Positions 1 through 10,656 of a stretch of 64,000 nucleotides of DNA are shown in pieces; position 1 is the first letter of the stretch, and each line of letters starts with the position of its first letter. This stretch comes from Gonatopus flavifemur (taxonomy: Eukaryota > Arthropoda > Insecta > Hymenoptera > Dryinidae), in the NCBI GenBank assembly GCA_018340375.1, contig JAFFJZ010000001.1, forward strand, positions 76,748,001 to 76,812,000, read 5' to 3'. The notes below the pieces were generated by a model that did not search any database, was not told where the DNA came from, and was given only the letters and a program-made list of their open reading frames with translations. A program made the translations under genes and the position numbers.

Positions 1-962
1 CTAAGCAGGAGGAATATCAAATCACTATTCCAAAGCGACCAACCAATAAGTCTCTAATGCTGGCGGAGGTTTGTTTCTTGTTCCCAAACTGTTTTCAATA
101 TTTATTCATTTGAATGTGTATTCCAAACGTTGGAATAGATTTTGTACATGATGTACCATGTAAGATTGCGAAAACAATATTTTGCTTTATATTAAAATTT
201 TATCAGTTTTGTCATTTTCTTTAATTTGACTTGAAACTGTTATTAGAAGCCAATATTCTCAACAATATAAAGTCAAGAGAATATTCATTAAAATAATCTA
301 TGAAATTTCATTAATCATTGGGGAATCGAATGGGATTCAATTTAATCACAAGAAATTTTCATTAATTGTCAATTTTTATCCCACAATTTTGAACAGAGAA
401 GTTTGAAATATTAGTTATTTAGGGTATGAAAAATATGCAATCAATCAAACAATTTGTGTATTTCTGAAAATGTAACATAAAATCCAAAATTGAAGTGTTT
501 TTTCTTCTAATTTTCAGTCTCTCTATATACTGAAACCATTGATGCATCTTGGATCTTTATCGATAACTGGAAGACAACGCTGGGAACCATGGTTTTTATC
601 ACTTATTTTAGATTTAACAAGGTAAGTGGATCTACAAAACCAGTATACATCAATCAATAATTTCGTGTATATCGATTAATTAATCATTTTTTCCATTCTC
701 TTGTAGTTTGAAGCTAATACACAACAATGCAAGAACTTTGCAATACGCTAACGACGAGAAAGAAGAAATACGTCGGCGTCATATGGCACTGTTATTATAT
801 ATTTTGAGAACGCCGTTTTACGAAAAATGCAGTCGCGTGAGGATATATGCTTTGTTAGATATGATATCCAAAACAGTACCTTTTGCTAGATTAATTACTG
901 ATCCAGTGGGCAAATATTTACCACACTGGCAAAATATGTATTTTTACATGTGGTCATCTTGA
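1..962 (+). CDS. PEX16: Peroxin-16, C-terminal part (gene runs off the left edge)
   Basis: PEX16 is an integral peroxisomal membrane protein needed for early peroxisome membrane assembly and recruitment of PEX3 and other membrane proteins. Three coding exons are visible: 1-68 (partial), 518-621 and 707-962, with donors at 69 and 622, acceptors ending at 517 and 706, and stop TGA at 960-962. The reading frame carries across both introns. The joined peptide contains LAE-SLYILKPLMHLGSL, QRWEPWFLSLILDLTSL and LLLYILRTPFYEKCSR, and ends YLPHWQNMYFYMWSS. From memory of the family, these match the human PEX16 C-terminus in order and spacing (AEFLYIARPLLHLLSL, QRSWKPWLLAGVVDVTSL, LLLYYLLRSPFYDRFS, YLPTWQKIYFYSWG). 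No disruption is seen. A candidate poly(A) signal AATAAA lies at 1390-1395. The N-terminal half is outside the window. Confidence 0.95.
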
Positions 963-2467
963 AAACATATTTAACTTATGTTATGATGAGTTTTATACCT
1001 AGGGCTATGGGAATTAAGGAAAAATGAAATCATTGAAGGATATTTTGAAAATAAATTTTCATGGAGGGATTGGAAGTTGGGGAATTTTAATCACGTAAAA
1101 TGAATTTAAGAATGATTAAGATGATTATGAATTTTGTGAAAGAGTAAACGTTTGTCCACATAATCCAAGATTAGTTAGTTTACGCATTTATAATATGAAA
1201 CTACTGTACCTTATTGAATGATAATATGAGTGATATCGATCAATCTTATGTTACTTGAAAAAATTATAAATCTTTTTCATTTTGTAATTTCCCATAGTAT
1301 GCAATGAAATATGAGAAGTATTCAAAATTGTGAACGAAATTTCCTATAAAAAGTTGTGCACTTTATTTTTAGGAAAAATCCTTTTTATCAATAAACTTTT
1401 ACAAGATTTATAAGATTTGGTGTCACACATAATGTTCCGGTGACTTGTAATTTTACGCTCAACTATATTGCGTTAATTGATTAATTCCACATTACTCTTG
1501 AATATTTGTAAAATCAAAGTGACGTTATTGTAATATAATTAAAATATGATTATGCTATATAACCCACGTTTTTTGTTACAATGCCATTATCATATCTAAT
1601 GAAAATAATCTGGAAAATTTTCGATAATATTTCCAAGAATGAAGATTTGTTGGGAAAATCAAGATATTTCAATTTAGTCAATTTATTGTTCCAAACTGTT
1701 CAAACTTGTGGATAAGAACATAATATTTCAAATAGAATGACGTTGCTTTGGAAAAAGAAGATGCAATATTGAGAATTTAAGGTTTGGAAAAAGACATTAA
1801 AAGAGAAGTATAGGAAACATTGGTTCAAGAAAACTATTAAATCTTGTATGTACAATTCCATTTGATTTGATCTGAATAGATTTTATAGATTGATTCAATC
1901 CTTTGTGTTATTGTAGGTCACCCAGGGACCCACTTACAATTCATCTTCTCATCAGTTCTTCATTATTGAAATGACTTTTCGATCATTTAGGAATAAGTTG
2001 TGGTCCAAAGAATTGACCAGGGTAGGAATTATGCAAGTATGGTATTAGTAAAGACATTTATTTTAATATGTCTCTGAAAAATTATCCTTTTCAATGTTTT
2101 ATATGCTGTAAAGAATTCATTCTTATGATAAGATTTCAAAACATTTTATAATTTGTTCTATCACGGGCCTAATTGATACACTTTTCTTTGCGAATTTTAT
2201 TGTGCGCGCTCGTACGTCACGCATGCGTACATGAAGGGTACAAATTAAAATTCTTCTTTAACTGGTTTTGAAGAGGAAAGAATTGACATGTAATCTTTTG
2301 AAGATATATTTTACTATTTCTTTGATAATTAATACAGATTTATCCTTTTACAATTGTTAATTAAGAAATGAACAAATTTCTACGATCGATTATCGAATTG
2401 AAACCACATTGACATAATTTCCTTCAAACCCCACTAGAGGGACGAAGTCGCTGCAAAGCCACTCACA
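963..2467. other. Intergenic, AT-rich; PEX16 3' UTR then no recognised gene
   Basis: The first ~430 bases are probably PEX16 3' UTR, up to the AATAAA at 1390. I see nothing coding after that. A short stretch near 1919-2031 is bounded by AG and GGTAGG and looks exon-like, but it has no recognisable product. Confidence 0.5.
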
Positions 2468-2519
2468 TTTGAAAGTAAATATTGTAGGGATCAAATAGCC
2501 GGTCGAAGCGAGAAAAAGC
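2468..2519 (+). promoter_or_regulatory. U1 promoter-proximal conserved block, copy 1
   Basis: The 52 bases directly upstream of this U1 gene are nearly the same in all three U1 loci of the window, including the core GTAGGGATCAAATAGCCGGT. Insect snRNA genes carry a proximal sequence element (PSEA) about 40-60 bases before the start. The TTTGAAAGT at the left edge is at that distance, so it may be part of the PSEA. The assignment rests on conservation among the three copies, not on a known consensus. Confidence 0.6.
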
Positions 2520-2682
2520 ATACTTACCTGGCGCAGAGGCTACCGTGATCATGAAGGCGGTTCCTCCAGGGCGAGGCTCTTCCATTGCACTACGGTTGAG
2601 CTGACCCTTGCGAATATCCCTAATGTGGATATCTCGGGCGTACAATTTTTGTTAGTCGGGACTGCGTTCGCGCTATCCCGGA
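2520..2682 (+). ncRNA. U1 snRNA: U1 small nuclear RNA, copy 1
   Basis: U1 pairs with 5' splice sites in the spliceosome. The 163-base gene starts ATACTTACCTG, the exact splice-site-pairing 5' end. It then has stem-loop I with the U1-70K loop GATCATGAAG, stem-loop II with the U1A-type ATTGCAC, a Sm-like site AATTTTTG near 2644-2651, and the terminal hairpin ending in CTATCCCGGA. The length is close to the usual ~164. It differs from the other two copies in the CCTCCAGGGCGAGG segment (GGTG in copy 3, GATG in copy 2). An open reading frame on the opposite strand (2463-2645) is an artefact of this RNA gene. Confidence 0.96.
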
Positions 2683-2690
2683 CTATCTCT

Positions 2691-2704
2691 ATTTCAAACA
2701 TATG
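2691..2704 (+). promoter_or_regulatory. Candidate U1 3' box, copy 1
   Basis: ATTTCAAACATATG lies 8 bases after the RNA end. A near-identical ATTTCAAACACATA follows copy 2 and TATGCAAACAAAT follows copy 3. The pattern resembles the snRNA 3' box (GTTTN0-3AAARNNAGA) used for Integrator processing. Supported by position and by three-way similarity only. Confidence 0.5.
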
Positions 2705-3024
2705 GTAATACCATTATTCCAGATGAGTACGGAGGGATAGTTGCCAACTTCATACTTCAATGCATATCTGGTATCATAGTGTGTTATTTCTGACAACACA
2801 ACTCCAAACTTAGAGAAACTTTTCGGTCTCGTGTCTTTCTGTGTGTGCACATTTTGCGACCGGGCATATTTTCCGTTCCTATTATTTGAAATCGTCATGA
2901 AATTTTTACCACGGTTATATGTGGTGTTGATAATATGGTCCCATATAAGTTTCAACCTGATTGCTTCGCTTCCGATTATCCGATTGCGATGAAACTTATA
3001 CCACGTTCAGAGTTGCCAGGTAAA

Positions 3025-3213
3025 GGGAATTTCTGAGGCTAACCTCCCATGGACCGGAATTCGTTCCGGCGCAATGAAAATTGAACCAATGCACAATTTT
3101 GTAAAGATTTCTGATGGAACGCTCTAAAAGAAATTGTGAAAGCGATTGATTTAAAGTCATTCCGCCGGAGCGAATTCCGGTCCATGGGAGGTTAGCCTTA
3201 CCCGGAAGTTCCC
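3025..3213. mobile_element. Fold-back (MITE-like) element
   Basis: Left arm 3025-3076 and right arm 3157-3213 are inverted copies. The core GCTAACCTCCCATGGACCGG is identical in both, followed by GAATTCG(T/C)TCCGGCG. The loop is about 80 bases. No target-site duplication is clear. No transposase is encoded, so any mobility was non-autonomous. Confidence 0.75.
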
Positions 3214-3284
3214 ATTTCGGGAACTTGGTCCCATAGCCCACTTTTTACTTCAAGAGTGTCTGAACATTTTGTCAATAAATGGGT

Positions 3285-3431
3285 GAGGTAGCAAGTGCCC
3301 GAAATTGCATCTACCCGTAAGACAATGATTTGTGGATCCGAGAATAATTACTAGAAGCTTTTAGCCCATCTCAAATAATCGCAGACTTTACCGCTTTCGG
3401 GTAAATGTCCTTTCGTGCATTCGCTACCTTA
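3285..3431. mobile_element. Diverged fold-back element
   Basis: GAGGTAGCAAGTGCCCGAAA at the left matches, inverted and with about 70 percent identity by eye, TAAGGTAGCGAATGCACGAA at the right. Matching CTACCCG/TTACCCG motifs lie further in. Probably an old palindromic MITE; it is more decayed than its neighbours at 3025 and 3976. Confidence 0.5.
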
Positions 3432-3975
3432 CAAAAAAAAGATCACTTTGACAAAAATTTTCACATGATCTTTCACGTGCTCTGAGTTGCTCGAACTTGT
3501 ACCAAATCAATCATCTCGTTGCTTAAACTGGAAGTAGCAAATCCAAAATACTTGGAGCGAGTTGGAGTAACTTGGGATATCGGTGAACGAACTTGGCTAT
3601 TGGTTAGCTCTAAGGGCCAATCTCACCGACTCGGTTCAAAATTTAAACCAGGTTCAACTCCAAAATCAACTAATCAGAATTCAAGATTCATGACTCAAAC
3701 CTTGGTTAAACTTTGAACTTGATAGGATTGGATAGGGTTCAGCAATACCGAATACTTTTAATCCCGAAAGTTAGCAATCCCGAATGCAGCGATGCCAGAA
3801 GGACATAGCTATTCGAAGGTTGAATGATTTTGAATGACGTTTTAATGATTTCTTTTTCACAGGATACGTGTCGACGGTTGACCACTCGGTGGCGGAACGC
3901 AAAAATGCTTGTTGAACGCGTCCAAGCGCACTCTCATCTCTCATCCTCTCTTTGGATGCTTCCAGGGTGTCAAAA

Positions 3976-4124
3976 CTGTTTCGTATTCGCCATCTGAAAC
4001 TGTAGAGGGCAATACTGTCGCCACTAATACATACTGCTTTTCACATTCATGTATACACAAAAAAAAGGTATATTGGTGGCTATAGTATTGCCCTCTACAG
4101 TTTTAGATAGCGAATACGGAACAG
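3976..4124. mobile_element. Fold-back element with ~55-bp arms
   Basis: Left arm 3976-4033 and right arm 4067-4124 are inverted copies. Both begin CTGTT(T/C)CGTATTCGC and include the identical block AACTGTAGAGGGCAATACT. The loop is only ~33 bases. No clear target duplication. Confidence 0.75.
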
Positions 4125-5233
4125 CCTTCTACTTCTTGTCACTTGGACAACTCGGAACGCACCCCAATTATTGAGTTATCAGTTTATCGGTGAAATATCA
4201 GTTTTGTAGAATATATACAGTAGACACCGATCCGAATTTCACATTGTCTTATCGATCCTTCCTTTTCGTGACCATAAACGAACCAATTTCTTCTCCCGCT
4301 ATGAATCACTAATTTACAAACCAATTTTTTCATGTTCAATAATTCAAACTTCCATCATTGTAACATCAAATCCAATTGTACGTAATGTATCCCTCGATAG
4401 GCGTACATAACCTTACCACAAAAATCACGTTTACAGCCCTACGAAAACTAGAATCCAAATCAAGTTATACTTTCTTGAAATCTAGTCACACGTCTCATTT
4501 CGCTTTAATTATCATGTGAAGTTATAAAATTCAACAAACTCTCAAGTACTTCAATCAAGTAATTGATATGAGTGGAGTTTCAAGCAACGAAATCCCGACT
4601 GCAATCATTTCACTCCCTGGATAATTAATTAATCTTGAGATTTTATAATCAAATTGAATTGCAGTATTATCGCAGCCGCATAGGTATGTTGACCATTTGG
4701 AATAATTTGATAATCGCATTCCTATTTTCTTCTTCCATTTTATTGCCAAAAATGAATGAAAATCTCTTTACTAGAAGCAATGAAGCTGAAAATACTCAAA
4801 TTGGGTAAAATTGAATCTAAAAACTATCCAGAAATTTTTAGGGCTTGTAAAAGCACTGCCAACTTTTTAGAAATTTCACAATAACTAGATGAAAATGATA
4901 TTCTGGAATAGCATCGGGCAGCGTCGAATCAAGTAACATGGAAGTTTGAAATCAAATTTTGGAGTATTCATAAGAAAAATAGTTTTTAATCAATTTGCAT
5001 TTAAATCTTCTTAACATCAACTAAGGTGTATTTTATCTCTCAATTATTTAATAAGATATTTCCATCGACAATCCAATATGAATAGGCTACTAGTTTCAAA
5101 AGACAGTAATTGCTGTAGACGAAACCATTTATAATAATTTGTCAATGTTTTATAACTCTCTCTATATTTCAGCAATTCATCGTTCAGACTGATGCATATG
5201 TTTTTATTTCAAATAACTGATTGCAGATTAAAC
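4125..5233. other. Intergenic, AT-rich, upstream of the secreted-protein gene
   Basis: No gene is recognised. The last part (about 5160-5233) probably contains the promoter and 5' UTR of the next gene, but no TATA box or initiator stands out. Confidence 0.4.
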
Positions 5234-7886
5234 ATGAGGTGGCTGTTGTTAGTAATGCACTTGCAGTTCTTTCGATTATGTGTTTTGTCTTCTGATTTTA
5301 CAGGTAATTAATTTTCTATATCTTTAGTGAGAAATGATTTTTGATAACATATGTATACATTTCATTCTTAGGATGTGAATTCCCTAAACAATGGAGAGGC
5401 AGATGGTTTCAATCAGGGATAGGATTAATCACTATTAATGGTTCCATCATTACCGGTAAAGGCCACTGTATAGAAACTAGCGACGATAAATTTCTAATTC
5501 AAGACCAGTGAGTCAATTTTTTGTGGGATTTGTATTTGATTAATTAATTATATTCATTTCACAAAAACATCCAATGTCTTTCTGTGTTTCAGACAAGATA
5601 AATGTTACCGATGTATGTCAGTGCACGACAGACATTACAATGTTTTGCAATACAAAGAAAGTAAGTGTTTTCCTATGAACATTTTGATGAGCCTATATTT
5701 TATTCACAATAATTAATATATAATTTTCCTTTAGCATACTGTATGACCATGGCTGTACCTAGCCTGCAGGTCACATGCAATGAATTAAGAGGGGATGCAA
5801 TACTCTACTCGCTTTTTCGATCAGGAGCAGCATCCTCGCCCTGTCCTATCAAAGGTCCCCTCGAGTTCACGTACAGTCATGGTTTGAAAGAATGCAATAC
5901 TCCGCTTTCTCAAGCTGAAGCTTGCACTCAAGAATCTCGGATACTTTTACGATATCAAGCTTGCGCTAACGTTCATTCTTCGGAGAGTGTTGGTAATTGA
6001 AATTTTCTTATACAAAAAAATAGTATATTGATTTATTATAATCTTGGGTACAGAAAATTGATTTTACTATCAATCGAAACAGATATAGAACTGGAATGCT
6101 TGGCAACGTGGAAGGAGGGTAGTACTCAATATTTGGTAGCTCGTAGACATGGGAGTCGAATGATGAAAGATGAAGATGTCTATAGATGTTTCATTTACGC
6201 TAAAACGTCTAACGATACTTGGAGCGTCGCTGAAAGCGCAGATGCCGCGTGTACTGGATTTCTCAGCGTAACCGAGGGTGCGAAAGTTCTTAAATTGAAA
6301 CGAAGTAAGTTTGTTTTTCTCTTTTGTGTATCCAAAAAGTATTTTCAATTATTTATATTTTTGTTACAGAAAATCCAACGGAACGCTGTATGTATCCCTC
6401 TTGGTTGGTTTCGGCCAAATCTTGGGTAGCCTTGGATCCAGTTTCTTCTCGTCTTTTAGCTTCAAACTACAATCTCACTATTTTAGATCGTGACGAAACG
6501 CAGCTTTCGTGCTATAATATCGCTTTTGATGATCGTCGTCATCATCATCATTCTCGAACACCTAAAGAAACTCAAGTTCGAATTGTTGCAAAGGCTACTC
6601 GCGATTGGTATATGTTTTTCAATTAATTCATCAATTATAAAATTTACAATGAGACGAGCAAAATTGTCAATTAATTCAAATCCAAGCTGTAAATAGCGCA
6701 GACAAAATTCTGGTAGAAATAGTTGAAGATTCGTTATAATGGATGAAAGAAAGATTATTTGTATATTTATTTTATTGTACTTTCAGCAAAAATGGCTACG
6801 TTTGTCTAGTCTTTCATAAAAGAGACGAATATGTGATAGAAATGCAGCAGTCAAAATGGAGTAACATACCCGATGACGTGTGCAACGAAAATGTTCTCAG
6901 TAACCAATTCATGCCCTACAAAACATTTACAGGTGAATGAATAAACATCGATGAAAAGTTACAACGAATTATTGACGATATTGACATGCATTGACCTTGT
7001 TTTTTTTTATCCTTTCAATATACAGCTTCGGATCCTATGACAAGGCAATGTCCTCACAGCGGCCATTACGAAATAATTTCAATGGCAATGAAACCACAAA
7101 AAACTGATTACAATGTTGAAGATATGCAATTAGATACGAATGGTGGATCCGATAGCAAAGTTATTCCGAAAGATATGCCAATACAAACCGACAAAGATCT
7201 TGAAGATATGACTCAACCATCGACACTCTTAGCACCCACGATATCCCCGAAACGTTGTTTCCAAGGAAACGGTCGCCGATTGAATATCGGATGCAAAACA
7301 CCTGATCGTATGGAAATCGCGACTTCTTGCGGCAACGAAGCTTTATCTGGTAATTTAATGTCTTATCATTTATACAATGAGATTTCAATTGTTTTTATAA
7401 TTATATTATCTTGTTATAAGAATATTCCTGTCACGGTACATGGATTGAAAATGACACCGCGTACCTGGTGGCGAGCACCGACGATGGAAGATATTGTATC
7501 GTTTACAGTGCATCGGCTGCCGTAGCAGCGGCAGCAGCTGCTGTAACGGCAGCTGCCGCTGCCGTCACAGCCAGTGCTACTACAACTTCGGCCGACGGTC
7601 AATTAGAACTATCTGTAACTGGTCATCTCTCTTCTTGCCCAAGAACAGCTTTACATCGTCATTCTCTGTTATCTTGGCAGGTTAATCTTACATCTTACGG
7701 TAAGTACGAAAAGAACTGAATTTCAATAATATCGCATGATATTGTAAATCCTATTTATTGTCATCTATTGTAGCTCAATGTGATGATGTATCATCGGCTA
7801 GTCCGTGGACGTCTCACGAATCATTGGCTCTTCTCAGATTCAGTCTGTTGGGTGTCATTCTACTCGGCAGGTATATAGCGAGGTGA
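5234..7886 (+). CDS. Secreted cysteine-rich protein of unknown function, ten exons
   Basis: Exons by splice sites and unbroken frame: 5234-5303, 5372-5507, 5593-5660, 5735-5992, 6083-6304, 6370-6607, 6787-6932, 7026-7349, 7421-7699, 7774-7886, giving 617 residues. The ATG at 5234 opens a typical signal peptide (MRWLLLVMHLQFFRL). The mature start has GCEFPKQWRGRWFQSG, a C-F-P-x2-W-x-G-x-W-F motif. Related cysteine/tryptophan modules recur: ERCMYPSWLVSAKSW (exon 6), RQCPHSGHYEI (exon 8) and YSCHGTWIEN (exon 9). Residues about 517-545 are an alanine/threonine-rich run. The C-terminus ends in a hydrophobic LLRFSLLGVILLGRYIAR, suggesting a GPI signal or a short membrane anchor. From memory, this looks like the metazoan family covered in Pfam by DUF7042-DUF7045; I could not verify that. 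No function is known to me. The exon 9 acceptor (TTATAAG) has a weak pyrimidine tract but is the only one that keeps the frame. Confidence 0.9.
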
Positions 7887-8366
7887 TAGCATTAAAGGTA
7901 CAGACAAAGAAAAATTAAAAACTCATCAGTAGAAGATTAGAAAAACACAGTTTCCTTGTAACTCCTCACTCGTTTCAATGTACGAATTACTTATTAAGCG
8001 AATCAACGATTTCATAGGATCTAAACAACCTATAAGGGTTGTAATGTACCTTTGAATCATACACGGGTATACTTTACGGGAGAAAGGGAGGTAAAATATT
8101 CACGTACACACGCGTATAATCATTGATAAGGCATAATAACAGCAAAACGCGTGTGTATTTGTATTAACATATATTATATCTACACAACGAAGCATATGTG
8201 ACAGAGTTTAAGAGCTTTATAAATGTATATATGATATATTAGGTAGTATGATTAGAATTAATTTTTGCACCACTGCGCATTTCCATTCTTTCAAATACTA
8301 TAAATATTATAGTGTGTCCGATACGAAAGATGTTGAAGCGTACATATGAACATATGAAAACTCCCG
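7887..8366 (+). other. 3' UTR and flank of the secreted-protein gene
   Basis: AT-rich sequence after the stop codon with no further coding potential that I can support. No canonical AATAAA stands out, so the transcript end is unknown. Confidence 0.4.
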
Positions 8367-9668
8367 TGAACTTGGCCGGCGACTTGAAGGGAAAAGCTTT
8401 TTTTTTCATGCCAAATTGTAGTCAATCGTTTGTACCCCAATTTACCGTATCGATTTTCATTTGTACCCTGAAGGGAAAAAAGTTATAAGGGGTTAACACA
8501 AAGTTTCCCGGCGACTTTTTCCGATTTCAATGATTTTGGACTGTTGGGATCTTTTACTCACGAGTGTTTTTGATTTCACTCCCAAAGGAGAAAGGGACGA
8601 TATTTCCGTTTTGAAGAGAGATGAAATGATTTTGACTGCGGAATCTGATTCCGAAGTGCGTGCCATTCAAGAATCACATGCGATGTTCCCGTTTTACCAC
8701 AGAGAAGGGTAATTAGGAAAAGTCGGGGGTGAATTTATTTTGAAGGAAGACCCGAACTGGAAATTGAATGTTTCGATGTTTTATATAATATTGCTATTGA
8801 AATATTCTTATCATATTTCAGTTGCGACAAACTTAACATCCTCCCATCATTGATTCTCAGAACCTCGCAGAATATTGTTTTAGCAATATTCCAATTGGAA
8901 GATTCTCAGAATATTTGTAATGGAATATTCTCAAAATCACATTCTCAAAATTGAAGATGGCGGATCTAAAATGGATGAAACTCTGTATACCGGGGTTTTG
9001 AGGTCACTTATTGCAAATCCATCGTGACATTTTCAAATTTCAATATAGCGGGTGAAAATTCGCACAACGCCTCAAAAATGGATACAATCGATATACTGGG
9101 GTTTTTGGGGGTGCTGATTGCAAATCCATTCAACCAGAATCAACTGGATTCGGGACAGTCACTATTTCGTCTTCACCCGAAGACGCTTCGGCTTCAGATT
9201 CTGGGGAGATATTTTTTCTTGGTCGTTGGTCACCTCCCGTGAAAGTACTCGGAACATATAATGAACATTCATATAATTTTCGAATGAGATTGTACACTTT
9301 TAACGTACAATATTCATTCAACCGACGTTCGATTGGGGTACCGTCGTATATTTGATTACATACGTTCGAAGAATATACATAGCACCTATGAAACAGCCTC
9401 ATTGGAATGTGCATATAGAACATATTTCGATTATTCGAAAAACGTTCATAGTATATTTTGGTGCTGCTTGTGTGCTCAAGGCAGTTTAATAAACTGACCG
9501 TGGAACAAAATAGTATGTGAACTACTCTTTGGAAAAAGAGTAGAAAATTGATGAACTTTTTTCTCTGTAGGGTACAAACGAGAATCGATACGGTACATTG
9601 GAGTACAAATGATGGATTAAAATTTGGCATAAAAAAAATGTTTTCCTTCTAGTCGCCGGCTAAGTTCA
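8367..9668. mobile_element. 1.3-kb DNA transposon relic with long terminal inverted repeats
   Basis: The left end (from 8367) and right end (to 9668) are inverted copies over about 120 bases: TGAACTTGGCCGGCGACT against TGAACTTAGCCGGCGACT, then ATGCCAAATT, CATTTGTAC and TACCGTATCGATT in the same order. No target-site duplication is obvious. The interior has only short open frames: 8530-8712 (+, 60 residues), and 9130-9630 (-, 166 residues) with an acidic stretch SEAEASSGEDE. I recognise no transposase catalytic motif, so this is a non-autonomous or internally decayed element of unknown superfamily. Confidence 0.7.
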
Positions 9669-10634
9669 TGGCGGTCGTATGAGAGTGTATGAAGAATTCT
9701 TTGATCTTTCAAAGACTTTTTTTTTATTGTAAATTACACATATTTTCTTTCAAGTCTTCCGAATACTTGTAAAGAAAGAAAAACAAAGAACAGAATTCTA
9801 GTCCCATAAGTGATTTCTTTCATCCTAAGAACGCAACTTTTCAAAGTTATTTCCAAGTTCCTAATTTTTTAATTCTCACTCGCTACGTCACTATATAGAT
9901 TTGAAGTATATTATAATATATTGTCTTGTATTTTATATGACAAAAAACAACACCTGACTTGTTATTTTAGAACATTGACATTCTGAAGTTACTATTGTAA
10001 TTTGTTCGAGTGGGTACGAATGACTGTTATACACATAACTCAACACTGCCCGTCCTGTTATTCATGCTCAAATTGTCTCAGGGGAATGTATTTTCTATGT
10101 ATCTTTTGTGCTGTTGCCTATACCGTAGAGTATTTATTTAAATTTGATTTGTTGAACTTTTCTTTACTCTTGATATCCAATGAAAATGAAGAATAACCCA
10201 TTGCCACAGGAAGAACAGAATTTCAATCGAAATTTTATTGAGTTGGGTTACATAAGAGGCAAATATTTGGGTGTTGGGGCCAATTCGTCGTGAAGATAGA
10301 AGAAAATCCTGTATGTATGAAATATGTAACACAATGTTCCAATCGAATCAAAGAGACAGAGCAGATATAACAAATCGTTTAATTCTCAGTATCATTTATC
10401 ATATTCAAAGGTGCATGGACTACGGTGCTACAATTTGAGTAAATTAGATTTTAAGCCTAAACACGTATGATACTTGAAAATTCGAATTCCTTATTGAGAT
10501 GCTTAAATCAAAGATTTTGTTTTCTTTGTGCCTGTATTTTTTCAGCTTGGACATTGAGTTTGAAAACTTATATATTATTTTATTTTAATGGAAAAACTCA
10601 AGAGTCCAAGATACATATTTAGAACCAGTGTTTC

Positions 10635-10656
10635 TATATATATATATATATATATA
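10635..10656. repeat. (TA)n microsatellite
   Basis: Eleven TA units, followed directly by TA-CACGGAGAAAA, the end motif of a MITE family seen elsewhere in the window. The other end of such an element could not be found here. Confidence 0.9.

Noticed and set aside
1919..2031. Possible exon bounded by TTGTAG and GGTAGG
   Set aside because: No continuing frame or partner exon could be found on either side.
2463..2645. Minus-strand open frame MYARDIHIRDIRK...
   Set aside because: Lies opposite U1 copy 1; the same frame appears at every U1 locus because the RNA gene is conserved.
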